Assembly: GCF_019683635.1 (NCBI RefSeq)
Contig: NZ_JADGIA010000028.1
Coordinates: 1 to 35,430 of the forward strand
DNA: 35,430 nt
Source of the DNA: Thermogemmatispora sp.
GTDB lineage: Bacteria > Chloroflexota > Ktedonobacteria > Ktedonobacterales > Ktedonobacteraceae
Direction: 5' to 3'
Shown here: in pieces, positions 16,977-26,240 of the stretch
Position numbering within the stretch: position 1 is the stretch's first letter
Layout: each line of letters begins with the position of its first letter
Position numbers and translations under genes: made by a program
The notes under the pieces: generated by a model
Databases searched by the model: none
Told to the model about the DNA's origin: nothing
The model's input: the letters and a program-made list of their open reading frames with translations, nothing else

Positions 16977-19900
16977 ATGAACAGTAAGGTCACCTACTAT
17001 CGTCAATACAGTTTCTGCGGCAAACCACAGTGTAAAAAATGTCGCCAGGGGCGCGGGCATGGACCTTACTGGTATGCTTATCGCAGCGAGGGCGGTCAGA
17101 TCACACGCACCTACATTGGCCGTAGCCTGCCTCCAGAGGCGCTGGCTCAGGTCGAACAACAAGAGATCATAGCCGGTCAGCCAGGCCAGCCTCCGCTGCG
17201 ACGTCTCTACCTCCTGGGCAACTTCCGCCTGGAACGTCCCGCCGAAGAACAGCGCATCGCCCGACGAAGCGGACGCCCCGCTCTCCAGCCCGCCGGTCGC
17301 GCCCTCCTGGCTCTGCTCATCTCCAGCCCAGAGCGTCAGCTCTCGCGTCGCCAGGCCCTGACCGTCCTTTGGCCTGATCTCACCCCCAGCGAGGCCAACC
17401 GTCGGCTCGAACGCGCCGCCGCCAACCTACGCTACTGGTTCGCCACTTCCACCCCCTCAGCGCCGGCCCCGCCTGGCGCTTCTCCAACCCCTACGCTCCT
17501 CCAGGAGAGCGAAGAGACACTCAGCCTTGCCGGGCAGCAAACCCTCTGGCTCGATGCCGACGCCTTCGAGGAACTGCTCGACCACGCCTCGCGCTGCAGC
17601 GACGAGCCACTGCGCGAGAGCCTCCTCGATGAAGCCCTCCGCCTCTACAAAGGGGATCTGCTGGCCGGCTGGACAGCACCACCCTATCCCGCTCAGCTGG
17701 CCAGACGACGCGAGGCCCTGCGCTGGCGCTGGCGCCAGGCCCTGCTGACCCTGGTCGATCTACGCCTCAGTCGCGACAACTTCACTGGAACATTACCGCT
17801 GCTCGAACGCCTCTTAGCGAGCGATTTCGGCGACGGGGAGGCCCTTGCCCTGACCATGTACTGCCTGGCAGGGCTGCGCCGCCGCAGCGAGGCTATCCGC
17901 CTATACCAGCAATTCCTCTCGACCCATGAAACAGTACTCTCTGAGGCAGTCCAGGCCCTCTACCAGGCTATCTGCGCCAACCAGCCTCTCCCTCGACCAC
18001 GACCATCGCCCGCTAGCCAACCTGCCCACCCTGCGCTCCCACCGGCCTCACAGAAGGACACTCTCACTTCCGCCCCAGCTACGCCTCAGATCGGGCGCGC
18101 CCATCGGAGTCCCCTGGTCGGACGCGATCAGGAACTGGCAGTCTTACGCCAATTACTGACCAACACCGAGCAACTCGCCACAACCGCACTAGAGCAGCTG
18201 ACCTCTGTGACAACTGGCACCGGTTCCATCCGTAACGGCAGCACTGCCACCTTACCCCCAGCCACTCAACGTCAACCCCAGTACGCTGTCCTGGTCGCCG
18301 CCCCCGGCCTTGGCAAAACTCGCCTGGCCGAGGAACTCAGTCGTGAAGCCCTGCAACGACGTTGGGCCGTCATCTGGAGCCGTGTCTACGAGCAAGAAAG
18401 CGCTATCCCTTACCGCCTCTGGATCGAGCCGCTGCGGAGCATCACAGCGCAGGACATCTGGCTGACCCAGGAGATTCAACAGCATCCCGCCCTTTATGCC
18501 CCCCTGGGGGCCATTCTGCCAGAACTCTACGAGATACTGCCGCCGCCCTTCCCTCTACCACCAGAGCAGGAGCAGCAGCGTCTCAAAGAAGCCTTGCAAG
18601 AACTGTTCATGCGCGTCAGCAGGCAGGTTCCCCTCCTGCTTGTCCTGGATGACCTTCACTGGGCCGACGCCAGCAGCTGCGAGCTGCTTGGCTATCTGGT
18701 CCGGCGCCTGGCCGGCTACCCCGTGCTCTTCATCGGCACCTGCCGCGATAGCGACCTGGCCGCCAATACCGTGCTTCAGACACTTATCGCCCATCTGCAG
18801 CGCGAGCACGGCGTCATCACCCTCGACCTGCCACCGCTGACCGACGAACAGATCGCCCAGATCGTCAGCCACATGCCCCCGGCGGCCCGAAGCTTCATCC
18901 AGTCGCACGCTGCCGGCAACCCCTTCTTCGCCGAGGAACTGGCCCGCAGCATTGAGATGCAGCTGCTCTCTCCTACGGAGAGTAGCTTCCAGGCTGGCCT
19001 CCAGCGCCTGCCCGAAACCATCACCGCTGTGCTCGACATGCGCCTCAACCGGCTCAGCCGCCACTGCCGACGCCTCCTCAACGATGCCGCCATCCTTGGC
19101 GGCTCCTTCGAGTTCGATGCCCTGTGCGCTCTGGAGGCCGCCGATCCACAACCGTTCGACGAGGAGCGCGTCCTCGATCTCCTGGACGAAGCCCTGCAGG
19201 CCGGCGTTCTCACCGAGACCAGTAGCGGCAGTCACATCAGCTATCACTTCTGGCACCCCTTGTTAGCCAGCCACCTGTACGAGAGCATGTCGGGCATGAA
19301 GCGCGTCTTACTCCACCGACGCGCCGCAGAGACGCTGCGCCAGCTCTACACCGGCCATGAAGAGAAGGGCGCCGCCATGATCACCTATCACCTCGTTGCC
19401 GGCGGAGGTCCACCCGAGCAGATCATTCACTATGCCTCGCTGGCCGCAGAAGCCGCCTACGCTCTTTCCGCCTATACAGAAGCAGCCCGCCTCTACCGGA
19501 TCGCCGTCGAGCATTTCCCTCAGCTCGGCAGCTCCAGCTCGCCTACCAGTAGCTCCCAGACTCTCCCCTATGACCGCCGCGCTTATCTCCTGGGGAGACT
19601 GGCCGAATGCATCCGCATTCAGGGGCATTACGCCGAGGCTTGCCAGCTCTATCAGCGTGCCTTTGATGTTGCACAGGAAGGCCGCATACATAAACCAAGC
19701 GACCCACTCTACCAGACGCAACTTGAGGCCCGCCTGCTCACCGAGATTGGTCGAACCTGGTTCTATATGAGCGATTTCGCCCGAGCACACGACTACTGTG
19801 ACCGGGCCGCAGCCAGGCTACGCACAGCGGGCATCGAAGAGGGGATGGCCTGGGCGACTCTCCGCTATCTACGAGGTTATATCTATAACGACGAAGGCCG

Positions 19901-21173
19901 CTACGCCGAAGCTCGCCAGGAAGGGCAAGAGGCTCTTCGCCTTTTCGAAGCCCTCTCTGCGCGCAGCTCCCGGGAGCGCGACAGCCGTCCGACGGCCTCA
20001 CGCGCGCGTGCAGGCGGCGACATAGAACCGCTGGCAGCGCCGGAAACCCGGCCTGCCACTCCCCTCATCAGCGGTGACCCTATCGGCCTGGCCCGTACAC
20101 ACCGTTTTTTAAGCACATTGGAGATCAATACCGGTCGCCATGAGCAGGCCCTGCATCATCTCCACGTCGCCCTGCAGCTCGCCGAAGAACTCGGTCACAA
20201 GCGAGAAATCGCTCACATCTGCTGTAACATTGGCCACGTCCTGCTCCATCGCGCCGATCACGAGGAAGCGCTGGCCTACTGCCGTCGCTCGCTAGATCTG
20301 GCCGACAAGGTAGGCGACCTGCCCTTGATGGCCGTTGTTTTCAGCAACCTGGGCATCCTCGCAGAGCGCACGGGCGATCTCAGCGATGCTGAGCGCTATC
20401 TCAGGCGGGCCATTGCCCAGGGCGAGCAAGGGAAAGATCAGGTCTACTTGAGCTACTGGAATGGCTACCTGGCAGGCGTCCTGCAGGCCCGAGGTCAGCT
20501 AAGCGAGGCTGGCCAGGCCCTCTACCAGGCACTGACCATCGGGCGGGCCATCAAAAGCAGCCCCTGCATCAGCTCAGCCCTGGTCGGCCTGGCCCGTCTG
20601 CGCCTTGGACAGGCGCGCCTGCTGCAGGTCAGCCTCTCCCGGGAGGCCGCGGCAGGGCCAGAGCAGCGCGCGAAAGGCCAGCAACTTCGGCAACAGTTAC
20701 TGCGGCGAGCACGAGCTGCACTACAGCTCGCCTTAGCCCAATCAGGAATCACCGCCGATGTCGAAGCCCAGGGGAAATTGACACTGGCTGAGGTCAACCT
20801 TCTGCTGGGTGAACCCAGTCGCGCGCAGTCGCAGGCTCAGGCCATCCTCGAACAGGCGCGCAGCACCAATATGACCATCACCCAAGGGGAGGCCCTGGCC
20901 TTGCTCGCCCGCATCACCGCCCAGTCGGGAACCACTGAGGCCCGCACCCGCGCAGAAGAACACTTTGAGGAGGCCTTGCGCATTTTTCAAGAACGCGGTA
21001 TGAAACTGCATTATGCCCGCACCCTGGCCACCTACGCCCAGATGCTTCTGCACTACAGCCCCGCACGTCAGATCGAGGCCCTCACCTATCACCGCGAAGC
21101 CAGAGGCATTCTCAGCGAGTGCGGAGCCACTCTCGATCTCCTTCAACTCCAATCGGGAGAGCTGCGCTTCTGA
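16977..21173 (+). CDS. Large SARP/BTAD-AAA-TPR regulator, paralogue of the 10545 gene
   Basis: A 1398-aa protein. ATG 16977 is preferred over GTG 16968 because AAGGAG (16963-16968) stands 8 nt before it and the N-terminus then aligns residue for residue with its paralogue (C14, C19, C22, H28 in both). Domain order is the same: zinc-ribbon-like CGKPQCKKC...HGPYWYAY, winged helix (ALLALLISSPERQLSRRQALTVLWP), BTAD helices, a Pro-rich linker (about 340-365), an AAA/STAND ATPase with Walker A AAPGLGKT (441-448) and Walker B LLLVLDDLHWAD, then TPRs (for example EIAHICCNIGHVLLHRADHEEAL). The first residue of Walker A is Ala, allowed by the consensus. Composition is evenly GC-rich through the gene, unlike the paralogue. 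The shared architecture suggests two sensors for different signals from one duplication. Targets are unknown. A terminator follows. Confidence 0.9.
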   Translation: MNSKVTYYRQYSFCGKPQCKKCRQGRGHGPYWYAYRSEGGQITRTYIGRSLPPEALAQVEQQEIIAGQPGQPPLRRLYLLGNFRLERPAEEQRIARRSGRPALQPAGRALLALLISSPERQLSRRQALTVLWPDLTPSEANRRLERAAANLRYWFATSTPSAPAPPGASPTPTLLQESEETLSLAGQQTLWLDADAFEELLDHASRCSDEPLRESLLDEALRLYKGDLLAGWTAPPYPAQLARRREALRWRWRQALLTLVDLRLSRDNFTGTLPLLERLLASDFGDGEALALTMYCLAGLRRRSEAIRLYQQFLSTHETVLSEAVQALYQAICANQPLPRPRPSPASQPAHPALPPASQKDTLTSAPATPQIGRAHRSPLVGRDQELAVLRQLLTNTEQLATTALEQLTSVTTGTGSIRNGSTATLPPATQRQPQYAVLVAAPGLGKTRLAEELSREALQRRWAVIWSRVYEQESAIPYRLWIEPLRSITAQDIWLTQEIQQHPALYAPLGAILPELYEILPPPFPLPPEQEQQRLKEALQELFMRVSRQVPLLLVLDDLHWADASSCELLGYLVRRLAGYPVLFIGTCRDSDLAANTVLQTLIAHLQREHGVITLDLPPLTDEQIAQIVSHMPPAARSFIQSHAAGNPFFAEELARSIEMQLLSPTESSFQAGLQRLPETITAVLDMRLNRLSRHCRRLLNDAAILGGSFEFDALCALEAADPQPFDEERVLDLLDEALQAGVLTETSSGSHISYHFWHPLLASHLYESMSGMKRVLLHRRAAETLRQLYTGHEEKGAAMITYHLVAGGGPPEQIIHYASLAAEAAYALSAYTEAARLYRIAVEHFPQLGSSSSPTSSSQTLPYDRRAYLLGRLAECIRIQGHYAEACQLYQRAFDVAQEGRIHKPSDPLYQTQLEARLLTEIGRTWFYMSDFARAHDYCDRAAARLRTAGIEEGMAWATLRYLRGYIYNDEGRYAEARQEGQEALRLFEALSARSSRERDSRPTASRARAGGDIEPLAAPETRPATPLISGDPIGLARTHRFLSTLEINTGRHEQALHHLHVALQLAEELGHKREIAHICCNIGHVLLHRADHEEALAYCRRSLDLADKVGDLPLMAVVFSNLGILAERTGDLSDAERYLRRAIAQGEQGKDQVYLSYWNGYLAGVLQARGQLSEAGQALYQALTIGRAIKSSPCISSALVGLARLRLGQARLLQVSLSREAAAGPEQRAKGQQLRQQLLRRARAALQLALAQSGITADVEAQGKLTLAEVNLLLGEPSRAQSQAQAILEQARSTNMTITQGEALALLARITAQSGTTEARTRAEEHFEEALRIFQERGMKLHYARTLATYAQMLLHYSPARQIEALTYHREARGILSECGATLDLLQLQSGELRF

Positions 21174-21218
21174 GCAGAGTCACCAGCCAGGCGAGCAAGT
21201 CCACTCAACAGAACAAAA

Positions 21219-21244
21219 GCCCGGCTCCGCACGGTGAGCCGGGC
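21219..21244. terminator. Bidirectional terminator between convergent genes
   Basis: GCCCGGCTC (21219-21227) and GAGCCGGGC (21236-21244) form a perfect 9-bp stem with an 8-nt loop. On the plus strand it is followed by CTTCTCCTTTT, on the minus strand by TTTTGTTCTG. It separates the second large regulator from the pseudokinase gene. Confidence 0.75.
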
Positions 21245-21364
21245 CTTCTCCTTTTATGCTTTTTCCCTCGCCAGCTCCCTGCACCTGGAGAGACTGGCGC
21301 TTGAGTACCAGACAATCGAGAGGCAACGCCCTTTTGAGCCATCCACGCCAGGAGGCCGAGCTGC

Positions 21365-22942
21365 TCAGAACCAGCCCCGCGCAAGCGCAATAGTCAGGAC
21401 AAGCGAGAGGAACAGCGTTATCCCCCAGAGCAACACCCGCTGATAATCATTGCTATCTGGCAGGGGGGGCAGCTCTTCAGGAGCAGGGAGCAGTGACTCC
21501 TCACGCTGGAGAAGATCAGGCGGAGCCAGCGATTGCAGGAGCGGATGCCCTTGAAGAGGGTCCTCAGAAGCAACAGTTAGCGGCTCGGTTGCGAGCGGAC
21601 GTGGCTCAGAGACCACAGGTTGCGAGGGTGCCGCGAGAGGCTCAGCGCCCTGGGCCGGCTCCTCTGGCAGCGTTGTTCTCTCGGTGAGAGCCTGACGCAA
21701 CTGGGCAGGATGCTGATAGCGCTGCGAGAGATCTGGCCGTAGCCCCTGCCCCGAATAGAGTCCCTTCGCTAAGACCGCCTCGAAACCTGGACTGAGGGCC
21801 GGATTCAACTGACGAGCTGGAGGAATCCGGCCCTGACTCCTTGCCGGTGGACAGCCCGTGGCCAGATGGTAGGCCGTAGCCAACAAAGCATACAAATCGA
21901 TGCGGCTATCGATCACCCCATGAGTCAGTTCAGGGGCGGTATAGGGCGAGAGCTGCGAACGAGCCATACCAGTCACAAACTGCGTAGCCCCCGAGGCCAG
22001 CATCACCGAGAAGCCCGTAAGCACATAGTGAGAGCGGGTACGACCAGCAATAATGTAATCTGGCCGAATCAAACCGTGGACAATAGGGGGGGTCTGGCTG
22101 GCGAGAAACTCCAGGACATCTACCATTTGCAGACAGCACTCAACCACCTCTTGCTCACTGAATGGGCGCCCGCGTCGACGCAAACGGAGCAACAAGGACT
22201 CCCCTTCAACATGCTCGAAGACGAAGAAATCACGCTCCGCCTCCGAGAAAACATCGAGCAGCGTAGGGATCTGCGTATGACGTCCCGCTGTATGGAGAGC
22301 CGAAGCGGCGGAACGTACAAGCGCTCCCCGTAGGCGACTATCCTCACGCGGCAGGACAAACTCACAGATGCGGACCGGCGCCCCTCCTCGACGGGCATCA
22401 TGTGCCAACCAGAACGCCTCGTAAGCTTCCGCCAACCATTCATGACGCCCCTGACGCTCAGCCAGGCGATAGCGCCCACCCTGGAGCAACTCGCCAGCCT
22501 GCAGAGAGCGCAGTCCCTCAGCCGCCGAGGGCTGCGCCGCAGAAGAGCGGCCCAACCCTCGGCGCTCCCGTTCTGGCAGCTGTTCCTCCGTGCGACGCTG
22601 GTCATGAAGCGTCGTCGGTTCCTGGCGACCATCGCCGCCAGCGGCCTGCCAGGGCCGCTGCTGACGCAGCTGCTCAGACGGTGTCTGGTAGCGCGGCGCC
22701 TCACTCACCAAGACCGGCGGAACGGGCGGCTGTTGCCCACCGGCATGCCTCCCCGCAATAGGGGTCACTCGCGGAGCATGCCAGTGCGGCGTTCTCGCCC
22801 CAGCGCTAGCCGACCAACGCGGCTGCTCCTGCTTTCCCTGACGAGCCACCGCGTCCCCGCCGGCCACAGGTAACACGAAGCCACAGCGCAGACAGGCTCG
22901 TCTCTCCCCATCCCACTGAGCGTGACAACGTGGACACAGCAT
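21365..22942 (-). CDS. Zinc-ribbon protein with a degenerate protein-kinase domain and C-terminal membrane helix
   Basis: A 525-aa protein starting at ATG 22942 with GGGGAGG 8 nt upstream. Residues 3-21 form a zinc ribbon (CPRC...CLRCG). A low-complexity linker of about 130 residues follows. Residues about 155-410 have the overall Hanks-kinase layout: LLQGGRYRLAE, a C-lobe APELTHGVIDSRIDLYALLATAYHLATGCPP. The catalytic HRDxKPxN loop is replaced by HGLIRPDY, the DFG motif by TGF, and no VAIK lysine is seen, so it should not phosphorylate. A second Pro/Glu-rich linker leads to one C-terminal transmembrane helix (about 504-524), leaving the kinase-like domain in the cytoplasm. A role as a scaffold or signal-binding pseudokinase is inferred. 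Similar zinc-ribbon kinases are frequent in Ktedonobacteria. Confidence 0.82.
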   Translation of the reverse strand: MLCPRCHAQWDGERRACLRCGFVLPVAGGDAVARQGKQEQPRWSASAGARTPHWHAPRVTPIAGRHAGGQQPPVPPVLVSEAPRYQTPSEQLRQQRPWQAAGGDGRQEPTTLHDQRRTEEQLPERERRGLGRSSAAQPSAAEGLRSLQAGELLQGGRYRLAERQGRHEWLAEAYEAFWLAHDARRGGAPVRICEFVLPREDSRLRGALVRSAASALHTAGRHTQIPTLLDVFSEAERDFFVFEHVEGESLLLRLRRRGRPFSEQEVVECCLQMVDVLEFLASQTPPIVHGLIRPDYIIAGRTRSHYVLTGFSVMLASGATQFVTGMARSQLSPYTAPELTHGVIDSRIDLYALLATAYHLATGCPPARSQGRIPPARQLNPALSPGFEAVLAKGLYSGQGLRPDLSQRYQHPAQLRQALTERTTLPEEPAQGAEPLAAPSQPVVSEPRPLATEPLTVASEDPLQGHPLLQSLAPPDLLQREESLLPAPEELPPLPDSNDYQRVLLWGITLFLSLVLTIALARGWF

Positions 22943-23158
22943 AAGATCATCCTCCCCTGATGTATGGAAGTGTGAATGACCGGCTTCCCTGCTTACCGGT
23001 CAGCGCGCGGTGGATCACCAGGATAACACCAGGATGATCGGCACAGAGCCGGCGCCTGCCATCTTCTGTTAGCAATCGAGCAGCCGACCAGACTAACCAC
23101 CCGGGCGCCTCCCAGTCAGAAAGAAAGATTGCATCGCCTCAGAGGGTAGCAAGTTCAC

Positions 23159-23178
23159 GCCAGGCGTCGATGCCTGGC
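23159..23178 (-). terminator. Hairpin at the stop codon of the FAD oxidoreductase gene
   Basis: GCCAGGC (23159-23165) and GCCTGGC (23172-23178) form a perfect 7-bp stem with a 6-nt loop, directly after the minus-strand stop. There is no T-tract, so it may only stabilise the mRNA end. Confidence 0.35.
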
Positions 23179-24860
23179 TACTGACAACACCGCAGCGGAC
23201 GCGGGTTTGGCTGGGACAAGGAGGCCGGCAGCGCAAGCCGCCGCGGCCACAGCTCATGCTCCGGCCTCCCAGCCCAAGAATCAGGATCAGTAAGCGTACC
23301 AGAACCCGCGGCATCGGTCGCATTGGTACCATGCTGCGCAGGGATCAATCTCCGTAGTGGCTCAGTTTGGGGCCTCCTTCTTGACACGCTTCCCTGCAGG
23401 AAGGGTTCACCGCCCTGGGGCGGCTCCTGCCATCCCGCCACCGCAGTCGTCGTGCCCAGCGGAGGAGGCAGAGAGGGCGCACACCGGGAGGTCGCCAATG
23501 TACGCTCCGCTAGCCGCCCGGGCGCCGTTAGAGTATAGAGCTTAGACGAGCGAAGCTGCGCAAAGTAGGCACGCGCATCAAAGTCGCCTCGAAGCAGAGC
23601 ATCCTGGATCGCCGCTACCGGCAAGGCCTCATCGATGAGGCGCTTGATTGCCAGGGCATCAGGCTGCGCTCTCCCCAGCGCGAGATAGCCAATCAGACGA
23701 TCGCCAGCCAGCGCCAGGCGATGGTAGCTCTGTTTTCCATGCCGCGTCAGTACCTTTACCTCCGCCTCCTCCGCTAAGGGATCGCCGACAACCAGGATCG
23801 AGAGCGAACCCAGCCGCGTGGCCTGCCAGGGAGCACCAATCACCCCACTGACAGGAGCCATCACCTGTCCCGTCATGGTCGCCGCTGCCACTCGTCCCTG
23901 AAGGACAGCCGCATGCCAGGATGGCTGCGAGCGATAGGAACCGCTCAGAGGATGCCGCCAGGCAGCAACATCCCCCGCAGCCAGAATTGCCGGGACACTG
24001 GTGCAGAGCCGCTCATCGACAAGGATGCCCTGCTTCTCTTCATAGACAAGAGGCAGCGTGGAACGAGCAGCCAGATCGAGCGCGGGACGCGTTCCTGTAC
24101 AAACCAGTGCCAGCTGCGCAGGAATAACACGCCCGTCAGCAGTGGCAACTCCCGCTAACTCCCCCACACTGCCCAGAAAGCCTATCACCTCGCTTTCCAG
24201 ATGAACCAGCGCCCCTGCCTGCTCCACGTGCCGCAGGACAAGCTCAGCTGCCACTCGATTGAGCAGACGTGGCAAGCAGTAGGAACCGCGAATAAACCAG
24301 TGAACACGCTTGCCTAGGTGCAAGAGGCTCATGACAGTTTCGGCTCCATGCACCCCACCACCGATCACCGCTACATCACGGACCTCCCGTAGCCGGCGCC
24401 TGACATCAAGGTAGTCGGGCAGACGATGCAACGTCAGAACGCCATCTAGCGCAGCACCGGGCAGATCCTTCGGCAACCCACGGGCCACACTACCCGTCGC
24501 CAGAAGGAGTACCCCGTAATGGACTACTCCCCCACGTGCTACCAGCAGCCGCCGCTCGACCGCATCGATCACTTCGACCCGCGCCACTCCCACTTTAATC
24601 CCCCGCGCTTGCTCCGTCCCCTCCGGATAGGCCAGCAACTGGCTCCGACCCACCTTGCCAGAGAGAACCTGGCGCAGCGCCGGCGTGTGAATCGTCGGAT
24701 AGCACTGCTCCGTCAGGACCAGAATCGTGGCATCAGGCGCAAAACGGCGAGCCTCGATTGCAGCAGTCAGGCCGGCGATTCCATTCCCCACAATCACGAT
24801 GTCCGCGCTGGCTTGTATGCGCGAATCGCCGAACCAGGCCGGCAGGGCGGTCTTCCGCAT
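23178..24860 (-). CDS. NAD(P)/FAD-dependent oxidoreductase
   Basis: A 560-aa flavoprotein of the two-dinucleotide-binding-domain (pyridine nucleotide-disulfide reductase-like) group. The FAD Rossmann motif is GNGIAG (25-30); LLATGSVARGLP is the usual ATG motif; the NAD(P)H-binding Rossmann motif is VIGGGVHGAETV with a following basic segment; AILAAGDVA is the second FAD contact. Residues to about 450 fit assimilatory nitrite-reductase-like or ferredoxin-reductase-like enzymes, with no redox-active CxxxxC pair visible. The last 100 residues are rich in Pro, Arg and Ser, without predicted fold, and unusual for the family. Electron partner is unknown. The start at ATG 24860 has AGGAAAGG about 12 nt upstream. 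Its gene lies 235 bp before the pseudokinase gene on the same strand; co-transcription is uncertain. Confidence 0.85.
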   Translation of the reverse strand: MRKTALPAWFGDSRIQASADIVIVGNGIAGLTAAIEARRFAPDATILVLTEQCYPTIHTPALRQVLSGKVGRSQLLAYPEGTEQARGIKVGVARVEVIDAVERRLLVARGGVVHYGVLLLATGSVARGLPKDLPGAALDGVLTLHRLPDYLDVRRRLREVRDVAVIGGGVHGAETVMSLLHLGKRVHWFIRGSYCLPRLLNRVAAELVLRHVEQAGALVHLESEVIGFLGSVGELAGVATADGRVIPAQLALVCTGTRPALDLAARSTLPLVYEEKQGILVDERLCTSVPAILAAGDVAAWRHPLSGSYRSQPSWHAAVLQGRVAAATMTGQVMAPVSGVIGAPWQATRLGSLSILVVGDPLAEEAEVKVLTRHGKQSYHRLALAGDRLIGYLALGRAQPDALAIKRLIDEALPVAAIQDALLRGDFDARAYFAQLRSSKLYTLTAPGRLAERTLATSRCAPSLPPPLGTTTAVAGWQEPPQGGEPFLQGSVSRRRPQTEPLRRLIPAQHGTNATDAAGSGTLTDPDSWAGRPEHELWPRRLALPASLSQPNPRPLRCCQ

Positions 24861-25745
24861 GGTTGAAGCGCACCTTTCCTATCGAATTAAGTCTGTATCA
24901 TCTATTCAGCAGCAATCGTCTCTCATACCCCATATCTCAGAAGCAAAGCAGCTCTTCCAGCGTGAAGCTATGGAATCGAAGTCAACCGATTATAGCCAGG
25001 TGAAAGAGTAGCAAGGAGATGGAGGGATACTGAGAGAGGCTGACCTTTGAACGATCAGCTGCATGCTGACTTTGAAAAGCTGATACCGAAAGCAGTATGG
25101 AACAAAATCGCCCAATTTGCGGGTGCAGCACGGACGAATAGCCAGAATATACTATAGCCAGCGCCCGCTCCCTCCCGCCACAGGAAAGGCGGCCATCATT
25201 ACGGCAAGAGAAGCAAAAAAGCCAATTCAGGTATTGATTTTTGGGCGATTATCTGGTACTGTAAAATATGGAAGGAACGAAATATATCAGACATTGAATA
25301 TCATCGCGTTTCTTTGTACAGCGCCTATCGAGGCAGTCCATGCTTCTCATGGCAACGGCCAGCGCACCGCAGCGCTGGTTCAGCGGCAGCGAGCGCGCCC
25401 CCAGACTTAATTTGATCATCGCGCCGCTCGTTCGTCCTCTGTAGAGAGCAGCATCTAAGGAGCAAGAAGTGCTTGTGAGGAAGCAGTGCGAGGAAAGGAG
25501 CGTTATTTTCGTGCAGAAACCATAGTGCTCTCGCAGTGCAGGGCCTGTCGCCCCTCAGAAGAGGGGCAGCTGTTTCGCCAGCCAGCAAACAAGCGAGCGC
25601 CAGCGGCAGAAGGGTAACGTCCCAGGCGCTCCAGCAGCCACCAGGCGACACAAAGCCACTACAGGCCCCCGGCTCGGCGCGGGCTTAGTTCGGCGAATTG
25701 GTCCGTCCGTCAGCAGCTATCTTATCCAGCCAGAAGGAGCGTGCC
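24861..25745. other. Intergenic region, no gene seen
   Basis: A locally A+T-rich patch (about 25200-25310) contains promoter-like bits such as TTGATT at 25234, but no pair at good spacing. A perfect hairpin GCCCCTC-AGAA-GAGGGGC lies at 25550-25567. Open frames across it have no ribosome-binding site and no recognisable protein. Confidence 0.3.
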
Positions 25746-26240
25746 ATGCAGAAGACCTCTCTGCGTATGACTAAAGCATCCCCGCGTCCCTCCCAAGAAG
25801 CACCTACCGAGATACGTCATTTCGCCTTGCGCGATTTGCTCCCTCCTGAGCATCTTCTCGCCCTCAATCTGACTCTCGGCACCCTGGCCCAGCTCGCCTG
25901 CGAGGAGGGCCTGCCCCACCTCATCGCCGAGCAGCAATTTACCAACAGCGAAATCTGTCTGCTGCTCCCTTTACTGGAAGCCTATCCCCACTACTGTCCC
26001 TACGAAGTCCTCCTCGCCAGCTTTACCAACGGCCAGATTACAGAAGCCGAGGTTGAGCGTTGTCGAAGACGCCTGAGCCTGGCCCAGGCTGAAGGTGTCT
26101 GGGACCAGGAGATGCGCCCCGTGCGCAACGTCCTCTCGCGCACGCGTATGAAGTTGTACGCCTTCGGCATCGATATCTTCTCAATTCTGGAAACGGGTTA
26201 TGTACTGATGCGCCGAACGCGCCAGCGCACTAGCAGCTAA
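25746..26240 (+). CDS. Conserved-looking protein of unknown function
   Basis: A 164-aa protein. ATG 25746 is chosen because AGAAGGAG lies 6 nt upstream; an earlier in-frame start at 25698 has no site. After a polar N-terminus of about 25 residues the chain is predicted to be all-helical: RDLLPPEHLLALNLTLGTLA, FTNSEICLLLPLLEAYPHYC, EVLLASFTNGQITEAEVERC and RRLSLAQAEGVWDQEMRPVRN. The middle segment (FTNGQITEAEVERCRRRL) could be a helix-turn-helix, but this is not secure. No signal peptide or membrane helix is clear. I do not recognise the family. It stands alone between two long intergenic regions. Confidence 0.6.
   Translation: MQKTSLRMTKASPRPSQEAPTEIRHFALRDLLPPEHLLALNLTLGTLAQLACEEGLPHLIAEQQFTNSEICLLLPLLEAYPHYCPYEVLLASFTNGQITEAEVERCRRRLSLAQAEGVWDQEMRPVRNVLSRTRMKLYAFGIDIFSILETGYVLMRRTRQRTSS

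Noticed and set aside
10545-21173. Tandem repeat or recombination between the two paralogous regulators at the DNA level
   Set aside because: The similarity is visible at the protein level, but codon choice and bases differ widely; no long identical DNA stretch was noticed.
25117-25410. A 97-codon plus-strand frame
   Set aside because: It needs a TTG or GTG start, has no ribosome-binding site, and its translation shows no recognisable family.
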